Below, piece by piece: positions 44,177 through 54,148 of a stretch of DNA of 64,000 nucleotides. Within the stretch, counting starts at the first letter, position 1; each line of letters opens with the position of its first letter. The position numbers were made by a program, and so were the translations under genes. This stretch comes from Desulfurispira natronophila. Its GTDB lineage: Bacteria; Chrysiogenota; Chrysiogenetes; Chrysiogenales; Chrysiogenaceae. The notes under the pieces are model-generated. The model made no database searches. It was not told the origin of the DNA and saw only the letters and a program-made list of their open reading frames with translations. The DNA is taken from assembly GCF_014203025.1 (NCBI RefSeq), contig NZ_JACHID010000008.1, forward strand, positions 1 through 64,000, in the 5' to 3' direction.

Positions 44177-46033
44177 ATGTCCAGACTGACCACTTCTCTT
44201 AGCCGCGCAGCGCTCGTCTGCGCCCTCGTTCCCACCATTATCCTCGCCGCAGACAGTGCTCCCGAGCATGAAGAGGAACAAGTTTTTCAAATTGTTGTCA
44301 CTGCCACCCGTACACTTCAACCCGCTGAAGAAACCCTGGCTCCTGTAACTGTTATTACCCGCGAAGAAATTGAGCGTGGCCAGTACCAGAGCCTCCCCGA
44401 TGTGCTGGCAAACGTTCCAGGGGTACAGGTAAATCGTAGCGGTGGGTTAGGGAAGCAAACCCGTGTCTCTTTGCGCGGCACCGACACAAAACACACAATC
44501 TTACTTATTGACGGTGTTCGCATTCACTCGGCCACCCTGGGCGGAGCTTCTTTTGAGTACATCCCCCTCAGCCAGATTGACCGCGTCGAGGTGGTACGCG
44601 GTCCCCGCTCCACCCTCTATGGGGCTGATGCCGTGGGTGGGGTTATTCAGGTGTTCACCCGCAGCGGCGAGGCCGGTACGCGGGGCGAGGTCACGGTGGG
44701 CGGTGGCAGCCACGGCACTGCTGAAGGACAGGCCTTTTTTGCCACGGCCAGTGGCAACAGCCACTACAGCCTGGGTGTCGGGCACTTGCGTAGTGACGGT
44801 ATTGATGCCCAGAAGAACGATGTCCCAACTAGCTCGGGCAATACCCCCGATGAGTCGGACAAGGATGGTTACAAGGAAAACTCACTGAGCCTGCGCCTGG
44901 GACATGAGTTTTCACCGGGCAATTCCATTGAATTCACCGGGCTGCATACCGAGGGAGAGAGCGAATATGACGGTTCCGCCTGGAGCCCGAACGCAACCGA
45001 CTTCGTTCAGCAGGCTCTGGGCCTCACTCTGCACCTGCTTCCCACAGATACGCTCAGTGTAACCCTGCAGGGCAGCCAGAGTCAGGATCGCTCCAAGAAT
45101 TTTCAGGACGGTGATTTCTTCAGCCTCTTTGAGACCAAGCAGCAGCAGTTCAGCGTCCAGGGCGACCTCTTCCTGCGCGACAGCGACGTACTCACCATTG
45201 GCAGCGACTACACGAAGGACAAGGTGCGCAGCAACACTGATTACGACGAGAACAGCCGCGACAACAGCGCCCTTTTCACCCAGTACCAGCTGGAACACAT
45301 GAACCACAGCATCCTGGTGGGTGTGCGCTACGACGATAATGAACAGTTCGGCAGCCACACCACGTACAACGCTGGCTATGGCCTGCGCCTTCCCCACGAT
45401 CTGAAGCTGGGCCTGAACTACGGCACGGCCTTCCGCGCCCCCACCTTTAACGAGCTGTACTGGCCGATAGATCCAGTTTGGGGCGGCGGAGGCAACCCCG
45501 ACCTGAAGCCTGAGGAATCGACCAGTTACGAGATTTCACTGCAGCAGTCCCTGCCAAACGCCTATTGGAGTGCCTCAGTTTTTCGAACAAACATTGAAAA
45601 CATGATAAGCGGTCAACCAACAAAGAACACGAAAGCCCGCATCGACGGGATAGAGCTGGATGGAGGCTACCGGCTGACCAGCCAGTGGAACATCAGCGCC
45701 ACCATCACCCTGCAGGACCCCAAAGACCGGGAGTCGGGCAATCTTCTGGCCCGCCGTTCGGAGCAGATGGCGACGGTGAACCTGGATGGCGACTTCGGCA
45801 AAACCCGCGTGGGTGTTACGGCCCAGGGTTTCAGCGAGCGCTACGACGATGGGGCCAACACGCTGCGCCTGCCCGGCTATGGTCTGCTGCACCTGCGGGG
45901 CGAGTATGATATCGCCACCAACTGGCTCTTGCAGGCCCGTATAGAAAACGTTCTGGACAAGGAGTACGAAGAAGTGGCGACCTATAACACCCCTGGCCGT
46001 AGTGCCTACCTGTACGCGAGCTACCGCTTCTGA
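44177..46033 (+). CDS. btuB: TonB-dependent vitamin B12 receptor
   Basis: Outer membrane receptor importing cobalamin with TonB energy. 618 residues from the ATG at 44177, which follows AGGAGG. A signal peptide of about 25 residues precedes the TonB box (VVTATR), the plug (PDVLANVPGVQVNRSGG, RVSLRGTDTKHTILLIDG, VEVVRGPRSTLYGADAVGGVI) and a 22-strand barrel ending in SYRF. Riboswitch control and overlap with the btuF start identify the ligand as a cobalamin. Confidence 0.94.
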   Translation: MSRLTTSLSRAALVCALVPTIILAADSAPEHEEEQVFQIVVTATRTLQPAEETLAPVTVITREEIERGQYQSLPDVLANVPGVQVNRSGGLGKQTRVSLRGTDTKHTILLIDGVRIHSATLGGASFEYIPLSQIDRVEVVRGPRSTLYGADAVGGVIQVFTRSGEAGTRGEVTVGGGSHGTAEGQAFFATASGNSHYSLGVGHLRSDGIDAQKNDVPTSSGNTPDESDKDGYKENSLSLRLGHEFSPGNSIEFTGLHTEGESEYDGSAWSPNATDFVQQALGLTLHLLPTDTLSVTLQGSQSQDRSKNFQDGDFFSLFETKQQQFSVQGDLFLRDSDVLTIGSDYTKDKVRSNTDYDENSRDNSALFTQYQLEHMNHSILVGVRYDDNEQFGSHTTYNAGYGLRLPHDLKLGLNYGTAFRAPTFNELYWPIDPVWGGGGNPDLKPEESTSYEISLQQSLPNAYWSASVFRTNIENMISGQPTKNTKARIDGIELDGGYRLTSQWNISATITLQDPKDRESGNLLARRSEQMATVNLDGDFGKTRVGVTAQGFSERYDDGANTLRLPGYGLLHLRGEYDIATNWLLQARIENVLDKEYEEVATYNTPGRSAYLYASYRF

Positions 46034-46926
46034 TGAACGGCTATGCTGTCACCATACGGGCTCTGCTGGTCCTGCTGAGTTTTGTCACTTTCCACTGGTC
46101 TGCCCTTGCAGGCCAGTGGACTGATGAGACGGGGCGCAGTGTACAGCTGGACAACCCGCCCCAGCGCATTGTCTCCCTCGTGCCCAGTGTGACGGAAACC
46201 CTCTTTGCATTGGGGGCTCAGTCGCGCATCGTGGGGGTTACCGACTACTGCGACTATCCCGCCGAGGCCCGGCAGAAAAATCAGATCGGCGCCTATGCCG
46301 ATCCCAATCTGGAAGCCATTGTGGCTGCCCGCCCGGATCTGGTTTTTGCCTCTGCCGAGATGAACCGTCCCGCCTTTGTGGAGCGCATTGAGCGCATGGG
46401 AATTGCCGTTTACGTCATCAACCCCCGTTCTCTGGATGAGGTGGTTGCCATGGTGCGCTCCATTGCTCACCTTATTGATGAACCCTCCGCAGGCCGCGCT
46501 TTGGCCGATGCCATGCAAGAGCGTATCGATGCGGTTCAGGCACGGGCCCAGGAGCGCACTCACCCTAAAACCCTTTTTACCATTATGACCAGCCCCCTGA
46601 TTGTGGCTGGCCCCGGCACCCTGAGTGATGATCTGTTGCGCATGGCTGGCGGCGTGAACGTGGTGGAAGCGGGGCCATCCCGCTATCCCGGCTGGGGCGT
46701 GGAGGGCCTGTTGGCCGTTGACCCGGCTGTTATCGTCGCTACTCCCCACACTCAGGACGGCAGCGATAAGGCCCTGGAGTATTTTGCACGCTGGCCGCAA
46801 CTGCAGGCAGTGCAACAGGGGCGATTGGTCAGCATCCACTCCGATCTGGTGCATCGGGCCGGGCCCCGGCTGGTGGATGGTTTGGAAGCCCTTCACGACG
46901 CTCTGCACCCTCGGGAGGAGGAGTAG
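46033..46926 (+). CDS. btuF: cobalamin ABC transporter substrate-binding protein
   Basis: 297 residues. A signal peptide (about 1-28) is followed by a periplasmic-binding fold of the BtuF/FhuD class: PPQRIVSLVPSVTETLFALGA, GVTDYCDYPAEA and LVAARPDLVFA-like text. The start overlaps the btuB stop (TGATG). No lipobox is evident, so it is probably free in the periplasm. Confidence 0.93.
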   Translation: MNGYAVTIRALLVLLSFVTFHWSALAGQWTDETGRSVQLDNPPQRIVSLVPSVTETLFALGAQSRIVGVTDYCDYPAEARQKNQIGAYADPNLEAIVAARPDLVFASAEMNRPAFVERIERMGIAVYVINPRSLDEVVAMVRSIAHLIDEPSAGRALADAMQERIDAVQARAQERTHPKTLFTIMTSPLIVAGPGTLSDDLLRMAGGVNVVEAGPSRYPGWGVEGLLAVDPAVIVATPHTQDGSDKALEYFARWPQLQAVQQGRLVSIHSDLVHRAGPRLVDGLEALHDALHPREEE

Positions 46927-46927
46927 C

Positions 46928-47914
46928 GTGCTGCGCAAATCCCTGGCGGTCCCCGTGCTCCTGTTGCTGCTGCTTTTCAGTTTCAGCTTTTCGCTCAGTT
47001 CCGGCGCCTATGAGATGTCATTGACGACGGTCTGGCAGACCCTGCTGCAACTGCACCCGGATACTCTGGAGCATACGATTATTCATGAGATACGCTTGCC
47101 CCGCAGTCTGCTGGCGGTGCTGGTGGGCTGTGCCCTGGCGCTGGCCGGAGCGGCTTTTCAGGCGGTACTGCGCAACCCGCTGGCTGATCCGTATATTTTA
47201 GGGGTCTCCGGTGGAGCTGCCCTGGGGGCTGTCGGCGCCATGGCGCTGGGGGTCTGGCTGACTCTCAGCATTCCGCTGCTGTCATTCAGCGGAGCTCTGC
47301 TGGCGCTGGCCATTGTCTATCTGGTGGGGGGTGTGCACCGCACTTCTGCTCCTACGCTGATACTGGCCGGGGTTATGGTGGGTAGCCTGGCATCGGCTTT
47401 GCTGCTCTTTGTACTGTGGAGTATTCCAGCTGAAAGTGTTCGCAGCGCAGTGTTCTGGTTGGCGGGGGACTTGTCGGCGGAAAATGTGCAATGGATCTGG
47501 CCCGGATTTGTCCTGGTGTCTCTGGCGGCAGGTTGGCTCTGGTTAATGGCACCTGCTTTGGATCTCTTTACTCAGGGCGAAGATGGAGCCGCTGATCTGG
47601 GTTTGAATGTCACGGTGGCCAGGTTGGTGGTTTTTGCTGCTGCCGGAGCCATAACTGCTGCAGCGGTTGCCCTGGCGGGGCTCATTGGGTTCGTGGGGCT
47701 GGTGGTTCCCCACGTAGTCAGACTTCTTTGGGGCCCGGGTCATCGCTTTTTACTGCCGACTTCCGCCTTGCTGGGTGCCAGTTTTCTACTTTTGGCCGAT
47801 ACGGTTTCCCGCTTGGTGTTTGCTCCGGCCCAGTTGCCGGTGGGAATCATTACCGCCCTGATTGGTGCCCCATGCTTTCTCTACCTGCTGCGCCGCCGGG
47901 AGGTAAAGCTTTGA
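46928..47914 (+). CDS. btuC: cobalamin ABC transporter permease
   Basis: 328 residues, FecCD family, about 10 membrane helices. It has RLPRSLLAVLVGCALALAGAAFQAVLRNPLADPYILGVSGGA, GLIGFVGLVVPHVVRLLWG and LPVGIITALIGAPCFLYLL. It starts with a GTG 1 bp after btuF and ends overlapping the ATPase gene (TTGA). Confidence 0.95.
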   Translation: MLRKSLAVPVLLLLLLFSFSFSLSSGAYEMSLTTVWQTLLQLHPDTLEHTIIHEIRLPRSLLAVLVGCALALAGAAFQAVLRNPLADPYILGVSGGAALGAVGAMALGVWLTLSIPLLSFSGALLALAIVYLVGGVHRTSAPTLILAGVMVGSLASALLLFVLWSIPAESVRSAVFWLAGDLSAENVQWIWPGFVLVSLAAGWLWLMAPALDLFTQGEDGAADLGLNVTVARLVVFAAAGAITAAAVALAGLIGFVGLVVPHVVRLLWGPGHRFLLPTSALLGASFLLLADTVSRLVFAPAQLPVGIITALIGAPCFLYLLRRREVKL

Positions 47915-49173
47915 TACAGATTGATAGGCTCAGCTTTGGCTATGGCACTCGGCTGGTTTTACAGCATATCAGTACCACTATTGAGCGGGGCGAAATATTC
48001 ACCATTCTGGGACCTAACGGGAGTGGTAAGACTACGTTGCTGCGTTTGCTGCGGGGCGTACTTACTCCCGTCCAAGGTCAGGTCAACTGGTCTGGCAATC
48101 GTCCGGCCCACCGCATGGGTCGCCGCCACATGGCCCAGCTGTGTGCGGTAGTTCCCCAGTCGCTGGAGAGCTATTTTGAATTCAGTGTGGAACAGATGGT
48201 TTGTATGGGACGTTATGCCCATCGCAAGTGGCTGGCAGGGGAAAGTGAACGGGATGCGATGGCAGTGCAGCGGGCGATGGCCCTGAGCGACACCTTGCAT
48301 CTGGCACAGCGCCCGGTCAGCTCTGTCAGCGGTGGGGAGCGGCAGCGGGTTTACATTGCGCGGGCTCTGGCTCAGCAGGCTCCGGTGCTGATGCTGGATG
48401 AAGCGACCTCTAACATGGATATGGACCACCGGTTGGAGATGACCCAACTGTTGCAGCGTCTTAATGCCAATGAAAGTCAGACGGTAGTGCAGGTCTCCCA
48501 CGACCTGGATATGGCAGCCCAGATATCCCATCGCATCATGCTGCTGGGAAGCGCTGGCAGCATAACGGCTCTGGGCTCCCCCCGGCAGGTACTAACTCCC
48601 GCAAACCTGAAAAGCAGCTTTGGAGTAGAGGTTGGTGTGGAAGAGAACCCCTACACTGGAGCTCCTCGCATTATCCCAATTCGGCCAACGCAAAGAAGCA
48701 CTCTTCACAACTTGTCGATTCACGTTATTGGTGGTGGCGGCAGTGCCTCTGGTCTGTTGCGACGGCTGCATATGGCAGGGGCTCAGGTCAGTACCGGCCC
48801 CCTCAATCGTGGTGATTCCGATCATGTGCTGGCGCAAGCACTGGGTATGGATGTGGTGATTGAAGAGGCGTTTGTTGCTTTTTCAGCCGCACAGATAGCC
48901 AAAGCTCATCAGCTGGCTGCTGCCGCCAGCACGGGGCTTGTCATTGCTCCCTGTGCCTGGGGCCACGGCAACCTGGTCTGTCTTGATATGGCCCGGCAGC
49001 TGTTGCTGCAGGGCACATCGGTCTGGATTATCAATCCACGTCCGGAAAATGACTACACCGGGGGCAGCGCCTGGCAAAAGCTGCAGGAGCTGCGCCAAAT
49101 GGGGGCAACGGTGCTGCCCGATACGGATGCTTTTCTTGAGCTGCTCAGGAGTCAGAATTCGCCTGATTGCTGA
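47911..49173 (+). CDS. btuD: cobalamin ABC transporter ATPase with a fused C-terminal domain
   Basis: 420 residues from a TTG overlapping the btuC stop, with GGAGG 7 nt before it. Residues 1-250 are a standard ABC ATPase: Walker A GPNGSGKT (34-41), SVSGGERQR (138-146), VLMLDEAT (159-166) and the His switch VSHDLD. Residues about 265-415 are a second domain not found in ordinary Btu[22 protein letters not shown], then [20 protein letters not shown], a Rossmann-like alpha/beta fold. A regulatory or cobalamin-handling role is inferred. The 3' end overlaps kdsB by 29 bp. Confidence 0.92.
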   Translation: MIQIDRLSFGYGTRLVLQHISTTIERGEIFTILGPNGSGKTTLLRLLRGVLTPVQGQVNWSGNRPAHRMGRRHMAQLCAVVPQSLESYFEFSVEQMVCMGRYAHRKWLAGESERDAMAVQRAMALSDTLHLAQRPVSSVSGGERQRVYIARALAQQAPVLMLDEATSNMDMDHRLEMTQLLQRLNANESQTVVQVSHDLDMAAQISHRIMLLGSAGSITALGSPRQVLTPANLKSSFGVEVGVEENPYTGAPRIIPIRPTQRSTLHNLSIHVIGGGGSASGLLRRLHMAGAQVSTGPLNRGDSDHVLAQALGMDVVIEEAFVAFSAAQIAKAHQLAAAASTGLVIAPCAWGHGNLVCLDMARQLLLQGTSVWIINPRPENDYTGGSAWQKLQELRQMGATVLPDTDAFLELLRSQNSPDC

Positions 49174-49930
49174 TAATCCAGTTCTGTACCCGCTCCAGAT
49201 CTTCCGGTGTGTCTACACCGCCTCTGGGTATCTCCACTGCTTCTTCCACGTGAATTACCTCTCCGTTCCACATGGCGCGCAGCTGCTCCAGGCTCTCCCA
49301 CCTCTCAATGGGTGCACTGGGCCACTGGACGTAGCGCTGTAGAAATCCAGCCCGGTAGCCGTATATGCCAATGTGGCGTTTGAAGGTCATATCAGCGGGC
49401 AGGGTGGGTTGCGGCGCATCAAAGTGCTCCCGCACCCAGGGGATGGGGGCGCGGCTGAAGTAGAGGGCGTAGCCGTGGGTGTCCGTCACCACCTTGATAG
49501 CGTTGGGATTGAACATGGTTTGCGCATCCTGACAGGGAGCATAGAGGGTACTGATGCTGGCGCGGGGGTGCCGGGCCAGGTTGCGGGCTACCTGATCAAT
49601 AATGGCGGGTGGAATCAAGGGTTCATCCCCCTGTACATTGACCACAATGTCGTCGTCCTGGAGTTGCAGCTGTGCCGCCGCCTCCTGCAGGCGGTCGGTG
49701 CCGCTGGGGTGTCGGGAGCTGGTGAGGCAGACGGGAGCGCCGAAGGTCTGGGCTGCTTCCACTATACGCTGGTCATCGGTGGCAATGACAACCTGTGTCG
49801 CTCCGCTGCGACAGGCCTGCTCATAGACTCGCTGAATCATGGATTTACCGGCGATGTCCCGCAGGGGCTTGCCCGGCAGCCGCACCGACTGGTAGCGAGC
49901 GGGGATAATGACGTGGAAAGGGGTGTTCAC
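49145..49930 (-). CDS. kdsB: 3-deoxy-manno-octulosonate cytidylyltransferase
   Basis: Activates Kdo as CMP-Kdo for the LPS inner core. 261 residues; [25 protein letters not shown] at the start, [24 protein letters not shown] and [10 protein letters not shown] are diagnostic. It starts with a GTG after GAGGAG. It lies downstream of an SDR and hldE, giving an LPS sugar group. Confidence 0.97.
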   Translation of the reverse strand: MNTPFHVIIPARYQSVRLPGKPLRDIAGKSMIQRVYEQACRSGATQVVIATDDQRIVEAAQTFGAPVCLTSSRHPSGTDRLQEAAAQLQLQDDDIVVNVQGDEPLIPPAIIDQVARNLARHPRASISTLYAPCQDAQTMFNPNAIKVVTDTHGYALYFSRAPIPWVREHFDAPQPTLPADMTFKRHIGIYGYRAGFLQRYVQWPSAPIERWESLEQLRAMWNGEVIHVEEAVEIPRGGVDTPEDLERVQNWIISNQANSDS

Positions 49931-49940
49931 AGGTATCTCC

Positions 49941-50720
49941 TCACTTGCCGGGGCGGTGCACGACGGTGGATGCGGCTTGGTGGGTGCAGGTCATGAGCAC
50001 TTCCTGGATTTGCACATGGGCCGGGCGTGTGGCAATAAAGAGGGCGGTTTGGGCTACATCCTCAGCCTGCAGGGGTTCAATGTCCCGGTAGACCTGACTG
50101 GCACGGCTGCTGTCGCCGTGAAAACGCACGTTGCTGAAGTTGGTTTCCGTCATGCCGGGCTGCAGGTCGGTGACCCGCAAGGGGGTGTCGACGAGATCCA
50201 TGCGCAGTCCATCGGTTATGGCGCGCACGGCGGCCTTGGTGCCACAGTAGACGGCTGCTCCCGGATAGGCGTAACGTCCTGCCAGTGAACCGATATTGAT
50301 AATATGCCCCCGCTTTCGCTGGATCATACCCGGAACAATGGCACGGGTCATATAGAGCAGGCCCTTGACGTTGGTGTCGATCATCTGCTCCCAGTCATCC
50401 AAAGATCCGTCCTGTAAAGGCTCGAGCCCCAAAGCCAGTCCGGCATTATTGATGAGAATGTCAATGGCCTGCCACTGGGCCGGCAGCTCCTGCAGTGCCT
50501 GTTCTACCTGCTGGCGCTGGCGCACATCCAGGGCAAAGGCGTATGTGGGTACATCATATTCGTGCTGTAGCTCATGGGCCAGCTGTTGCACACCTTCCGA
50601 TGAGCGGGAACACAGCAGCAGGCTGGCTCCCTGGGCAGCAAATTCCCGGGCGCAGGCCGCGCCGATTCCCATGCTGGCACCGGTAATACCGACCGTGGTT
50701 CCTTGCAGTTGTTTTCTCAC
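49941..50720 (-). CDS. SDR family oxidoreductase
   Basis: 259 residues, classical [60 protein letters not shown] with catalytic Ser, Tyr and Lys. It resembles the YdfG/3-hydroxy acid dehydrogenase group ([37 protein letters not shown]). The GTG start overlaps hldE by 4 bp, so it is coupled. Its role in LPS synthesis is unclear. Confidence 0.88.
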   Translation of the reverse strand: MRKQLQGTTVGITGASMGIGAACAREFAAQGASLLLCSRSSEGVQQLAHELQHEYDVPTYAFALDVRQRQQVEQALQELPAQWQAIDILINNAGLALGLEPLQDGSLDDWEQMIDTNVKGLLYMTRAIVPGMIQRKRGHIINIGSLAGRYAYPGAAVYCGTKAAVRAITDGLRMDLVDTPLRVTDLQPGMTETNFSNVRFHGDSSRASQVYRDIEPLQAEDVAQTALFIATRPAHVQIQEVLMTCTHQAASTVVHRPGK

Positions 50721-52189
50721 AGCTCCTCCCGCTCTTTCTGGTTTGATAGTATGCGTTCGATAATGCCAGTGGTGGACGAACCATCCACAAAGGGAATAAT
50801 CAGTACCTCGCCCCCATAGGCTTCCACAACTTCGCGCCCCACTACCTGCTCTGGGCGGTAGTCTCCCCCTTTGACCAGACCCTGGGGTTTCAAAGCACGG
50901 ATCAGCTCCAGGGGCGTGTCTTCGTCAAAGATGACCACATAGTCGATAGCTTCCAGGGCTGCCAGCACCTGGGCCCGCTCGTTCTGACCAATGATGGGGC
51001 GTGTGGAGCCCTTGAGGCGACGGATAGAGCTGTCGGAGTTCAGGCCCAATATGAGGACATCCCCCTGGCGGCGGGCGTCCTGCAAATAGGTGATGTGTCC
51101 ATGGTGGAGCAGATCGAAACAGCCATTGGTAAAGAGGACTCTCTTTCCCTGACGGCGCAGCTGCTTCACAATGGGAATCAACTGGGGCAGGGCCTTAATC
51201 TTGTGGGAGGCCAGTGAGCGCTGCGGCTGCAGTCGCTGCAGAATTTCTTCGGCACTGGCGGTACTGGTGCCCACTTTACCCACCACCACTCCGGCAGCGG
51301 CATTGGCAATGCGGGCGCACTCGACAAAGTCCAGGCCGCTGGCCCGGCACAGGGCCATAAGGGAAATCACCGTGTCGCCTGCTCCGGTAACATCAAAGAC
51401 GTCCTGAGCCATGGTGGGAATATGCTCTTCACCATCCTCGAAAAAGAGGCTTATGCCCTCCTCACTGCGAGTAATGGTCATCACTTCCAGATCAAGTTCC
51501 TGTAGCAGTTTGCGCCCGGCCTGCAGCAGGCTGGGTTCATCGTCAATGGTGATGCCAGAGGCCAGGGAGGCCTCTTTGCGGTTGGGGGTAATGGTCGTCG
51601 CCCCCCGGTACAGGGTGTAGTCGCTGCCCTTGGGGTCGACCAGCACGGGAATTCCCCGCTGTCGCCCCGAGTCTATCAGCGCAGCCAGAAGGCGAGGGGT
51701 CAGCAGTCCCTTGCCGTAGTCACTGATGATGATGGCATCCCAGCAGTGAATATTGGACTGAATCCAGGCCAGAGCGCGCTCTTGCGTTTCGGCTCCTATG
51801 GCCTGGCGACTCTCCCGATCAATGCGCATCATCTGTTGATGGGCCGCCATGATGCGGGTTTTACGGGAAGTTCGTCGTCCTTCCTCCCGCAGCAGACCAG
51901 CTGTGCCCACTGACAGCTCTGTCAGCATCTGAACCAGCTCATCCCCATAGGCATCACTGCCCACGACGCCCAGCACATCGACACCTGCGCCCAGGGCTTT
52001 GAGGTTGTGCAGCACATTGCCAGCTCCCCCCAGACGGGTATCTTCACGGGCAATATCCACCACCGGTACCGGTGCTTCGGGGGAGATGCGCTCCGTCTGT
52101 CCCCACAGGTATTCGTCAATCATCAGGTCGCCAGCTACCAGCAGGCGTTTGGCGGGGAAGGCTTCAAAGATGGCGGGATAGGTACTCAT
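50717..52189 (-). CDS. hldE: bifunctional heptose-7-phosphate kinase / heptose-1-phosphate adenylyltransferase
   Basis: Makes ADP-heptose for the LPS inner core. 490 residues from the ATG at 52189 (GAGG upstream). Residues 1-325 are a ribokinase-type domain: LLVAGDLMIDEYLWGQTERISPEAPVPV and FDVTGAGDTVISLMAL (catalytic Asp). Residues about 345-490 are the nucleotidyltransferase domain with VLFTNGCFDLLHHGHITYLQDA (HxGH). A two-domain fusion as in E. coli. The later SDR and kdsB genes support the LPS context. Confidence 0.96.
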   Translation of the reverse strand: MSTYPAIFEAFPAKRLLVAGDLMIDEYLWGQTERISPEAPVPVVDIAREDTRLGGAGNVLHNLKALGAGVDVLGVVGSDAYGDELVQMLTELSVGTAGLLREEGRRTSRKTRIMAAHQQMMRIDRESRQAIGAETQERALAWIQSNIHCWDAIIISDYGKGLLTPRLLAALIDSGRQRGIPVLVDPKGSDYTLYRGATTITPNRKEASLASGITIDDEPSLLQAGRKLLQELDLEVMTITRSEEGISLFFEDGEEHIPTMAQDVFDVTGAGDTVISLMALCRASGLDFVECARIANAAAGVVVGKVGTSTASAEEILQRLQPQRSLASHKIKALPQLIPIVKQLRRQGKRVLFTNGCFDLLHHGHITYLQDARRQGDVLILGLNSDSSIRRLKGSTRPIIGQNERAQVLAALEAIDYVVIFDEDTPLELIRALKPQGLVKGGDYRPEQVVGREVVEAYGGEVLIIPFVDGSSTTGIIERILSNQKEREEL

Positions 52190-52241
52190 AAGTATCCTCG
52201 CGGGTGCGTTTGAATGAAAAAATGCAGGTGGTTTGCGAGCC

Positions 52242-53540
52242 CTATTCCGACGGTTCTCCATACACAAAGCGATCGGGTTTGGCATCTGCCAGCCACTGTC
52301 TGGCGCAGTCCTGGATCTGGTTGAGATCGACTTCCTCCAGGGCCTTGATGGAGTCTTCGTCGTAGCTGTGGGAGAGGCCCATCAGGGTATGGATAGCCTG
52401 ATGCAGTACTCGGTCTCCTACGGTTTCGCGGCTCAGCAAGTGATTGCCCAGAAGATAGTTTCGGGCTCGCTCCAGCTCGTTTTCTGTGAGCTGTTCCCGG
52501 AACAGGCGTTTGACCTGCCTTTCCATACCGGACAGAGCCTCAGTGATATTGCCAGGGGCGGTGCCAATCGATACTCGCATACCTGGGTTGGCAACGGTAA
52601 CTCCCATGCTGGCACTGACTGAGTAGGCCAGTCCCTGCTCTTCGCGCAGCTCGCGAAAGAGGCGACTGCCCATGCCGCCGCCAAGGGCCGTGCTGGCGAT
52701 GTGCATGGGAGCAAAGCAGTGATCATCGGCGGGAGGAGCCGGGTAGCGCAGAAAAACATGAGCCTGCTGGGTGCTGGCTGAGTGCTTTTCATCCAGGGGA
52801 GAGTTGTCGGCAAAAGTGGAAAATGGCTCCACTCCCTCCAGCTGGCGGGCGGGGAGCTGTTCCAGCCGGGCGGTAATATGCTCAACCAGTGACTCATCCA
52901 CATCGCCAGCGGCCACAAAGACGGTGCCGTCGGTAATGCGAATCGCCTGTTGGTGATAGGCCTGCACCTGCTCACGGGTCAGCTGGGCGGTCAGGTCACT
53001 TTGGCCCTGGGTGGCAAAAGCCAGGGGAGTACTCTGGTAAAGGCTCTGCTGAAAGAGGTAGGCGGCGTGTCGCGCCGCCACTGCCTGCCGGTTGGCTATA
53101 GCCGCCTGAGTTTGATTTTTCACCACATCCAGCCGCTGCGCTGGCAGAAGTGGCTCCTGGTGCATGGATATCAGGGCCGACAGGGATGTCTGTGCATCAT
53201 CGCGGTGCACGGTGGCGCGGATAACTCCTGTTCGTTGCCGGGCAAAGGTCTCAATTGAGCCGCCTCGATCTTCAGCGGCGTGAATATCCTGTTTGCTGTA
53301 GCTGTGGGTTCCCTCGCTCAACAGGGTGTAGGTGATGTGGGCTGCCGAGTTATCGACTTCCTGAGCTACCACACCGCCGGGGATATAGAACCCCAGCGAG
53401 ACGATGGGCAAGGTGTGGTCGGGCAGTATGAGGACCTCCAGGCCATTGGCCAGGGAAAAACGCTGCAGATCCTGGGAGCTGGCCACGGCTGACAGGGGCA
53501 GTGCCAGAAGAAGTGCAATGCAGAGCAGGCGCTTTATCAT
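52242..53540 (-). CDS. M16 family peptidase homologue, zinc site missing
   Basis: 432 residues with a signal peptide (about 1-20, ending AVASS). It has M16 features: LANGLEVLILPDHTLPIVSLGFYIPGG, GGGMGSRLFRELREEQGLAYSV and ERARNYLLGNHLLSRETVGDR. The zinc motif HXXEH is HITYT here, so both Glu and the second His are lost, and the distal Glu is absent. It is probably non-catalytic. Inactive M16 proteins usually pair with an active one, but none is adjacent. It overlaps purN by ATGA. Confidence 0.82.
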   Translation of the reverse strand: MIKRLLCIALLLALPLSAVASSQDLQRFSLANGLEVLILPDHTLPIVSLGFYIPGGVVAQEVDNSAAHITYTLLSEGTHSYSKQDIHAAEDRGGSIETFARQRTGVIRATVHRDDAQTSLSALISMHQEPLLPAQRLDVVKNQTQAAIANRQAVAARHAAYLFQQSLYQSTPLAFATQGQSDLTAQLTREQVQAYHQQAIRITDGTVFVAAGDVDESLVEHITARLEQLPARQLEGVEPFSTFADNSPLDEKHSASTQQAHVFLRYPAPPADDHCFAPMHIASTALGGGMGSRLFRELREEQGLAYSVSASMGVTVANPGMRVSIGTAPGNITEALSGMERQVKRLFREQLTENELERARNYLLGNHLLSRETVGDRVLHQAIHTLMGLSHSYDEDSIKALEEVDLNQIQDCARQWLADAKPDRFVYGEPSE

Positions 53541-54148
53541 TGCAACTCTACCCGGCGCCCCTGGATAATAAAGCCACGATTAACTATCAGATCGATGGCT
53601 TCGCTGTAGGCAATGTGCTCCTGCTCAAGGATGCGACGAGAGAGGCTCTCTTCGTCGTCATCGGAGTGTACCGGAACGACTTTTTGCACAATAATGGGCC
53701 CCGCATCCAGGTCGCTGGTGACAAAATGGACGGTGCAGCCCGAATAGCGCACACCGTATTCCAGGGCCTGTCGCTGGGCGTCCAGACCTATAAATGAAGG
53801 CAGCAAGGAAGGGTGAATATTGAGAATGCGCTGAGGGAAGCTCTCTACAAAGGCATCGCCCAGGATGCGCATAAAGCCGGCCAGGATAATATAGTCGATG
53901 GAGCGATCCTCAATGGCGGCGATCATGGCTCCTTCCCAGGCCTGTTTGGTGTCGTAGTTCTTGCGCGGGAACACCAGGGTGTCGATGCCGCGCTGCCGCG
54001 CTTCATCCAGCCCCCCGGCGCTCATTTTATCGGAGATGACCACATTGATGCGGCATCCACTCAGGCGGCCACGGGCGATATTGTCGGCAATGGCAACAAA
54101 ATTGGAACCCCGGCCGGAGAGGAGTACGGCCAGCTTCTTATCCGCCAT
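53537..54148 (-). CDS. purN: phosphoribosylglycinamide formyltransferase
   Basis: Third purine step, 10-formyl-THF dependent. 203 residues: KLAVLLSGRGSNFVAIA, ILAGFMRILGDAFVESFP, NIHPSLLPSF and CTVHFVTSDLDAGPII (catalytic Asn/His/Asp). It starts inside the end of purM with an 11-bp overlap. The usual alternative PurT is not seen. Confidence 0.96.
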   Translation of the reverse strand: MADKKLAVLLSGRGSNFVAIADNIARGRLSGCRINVVISDKMSAGGLDEARQRGIDTLVFPRKNYDTKQAWEGAMIAAIEDRSIDYIILAGFMRILGDAFVESFPQRILNIHPSLLPSFIGLDAQRQALEYGVRYSGCTVHFVTSDLDAGPIIVQKVVPVHSDDDEESLSRRILEQEHIAYSEAIDLIVNRGFIIQGRRVELQ

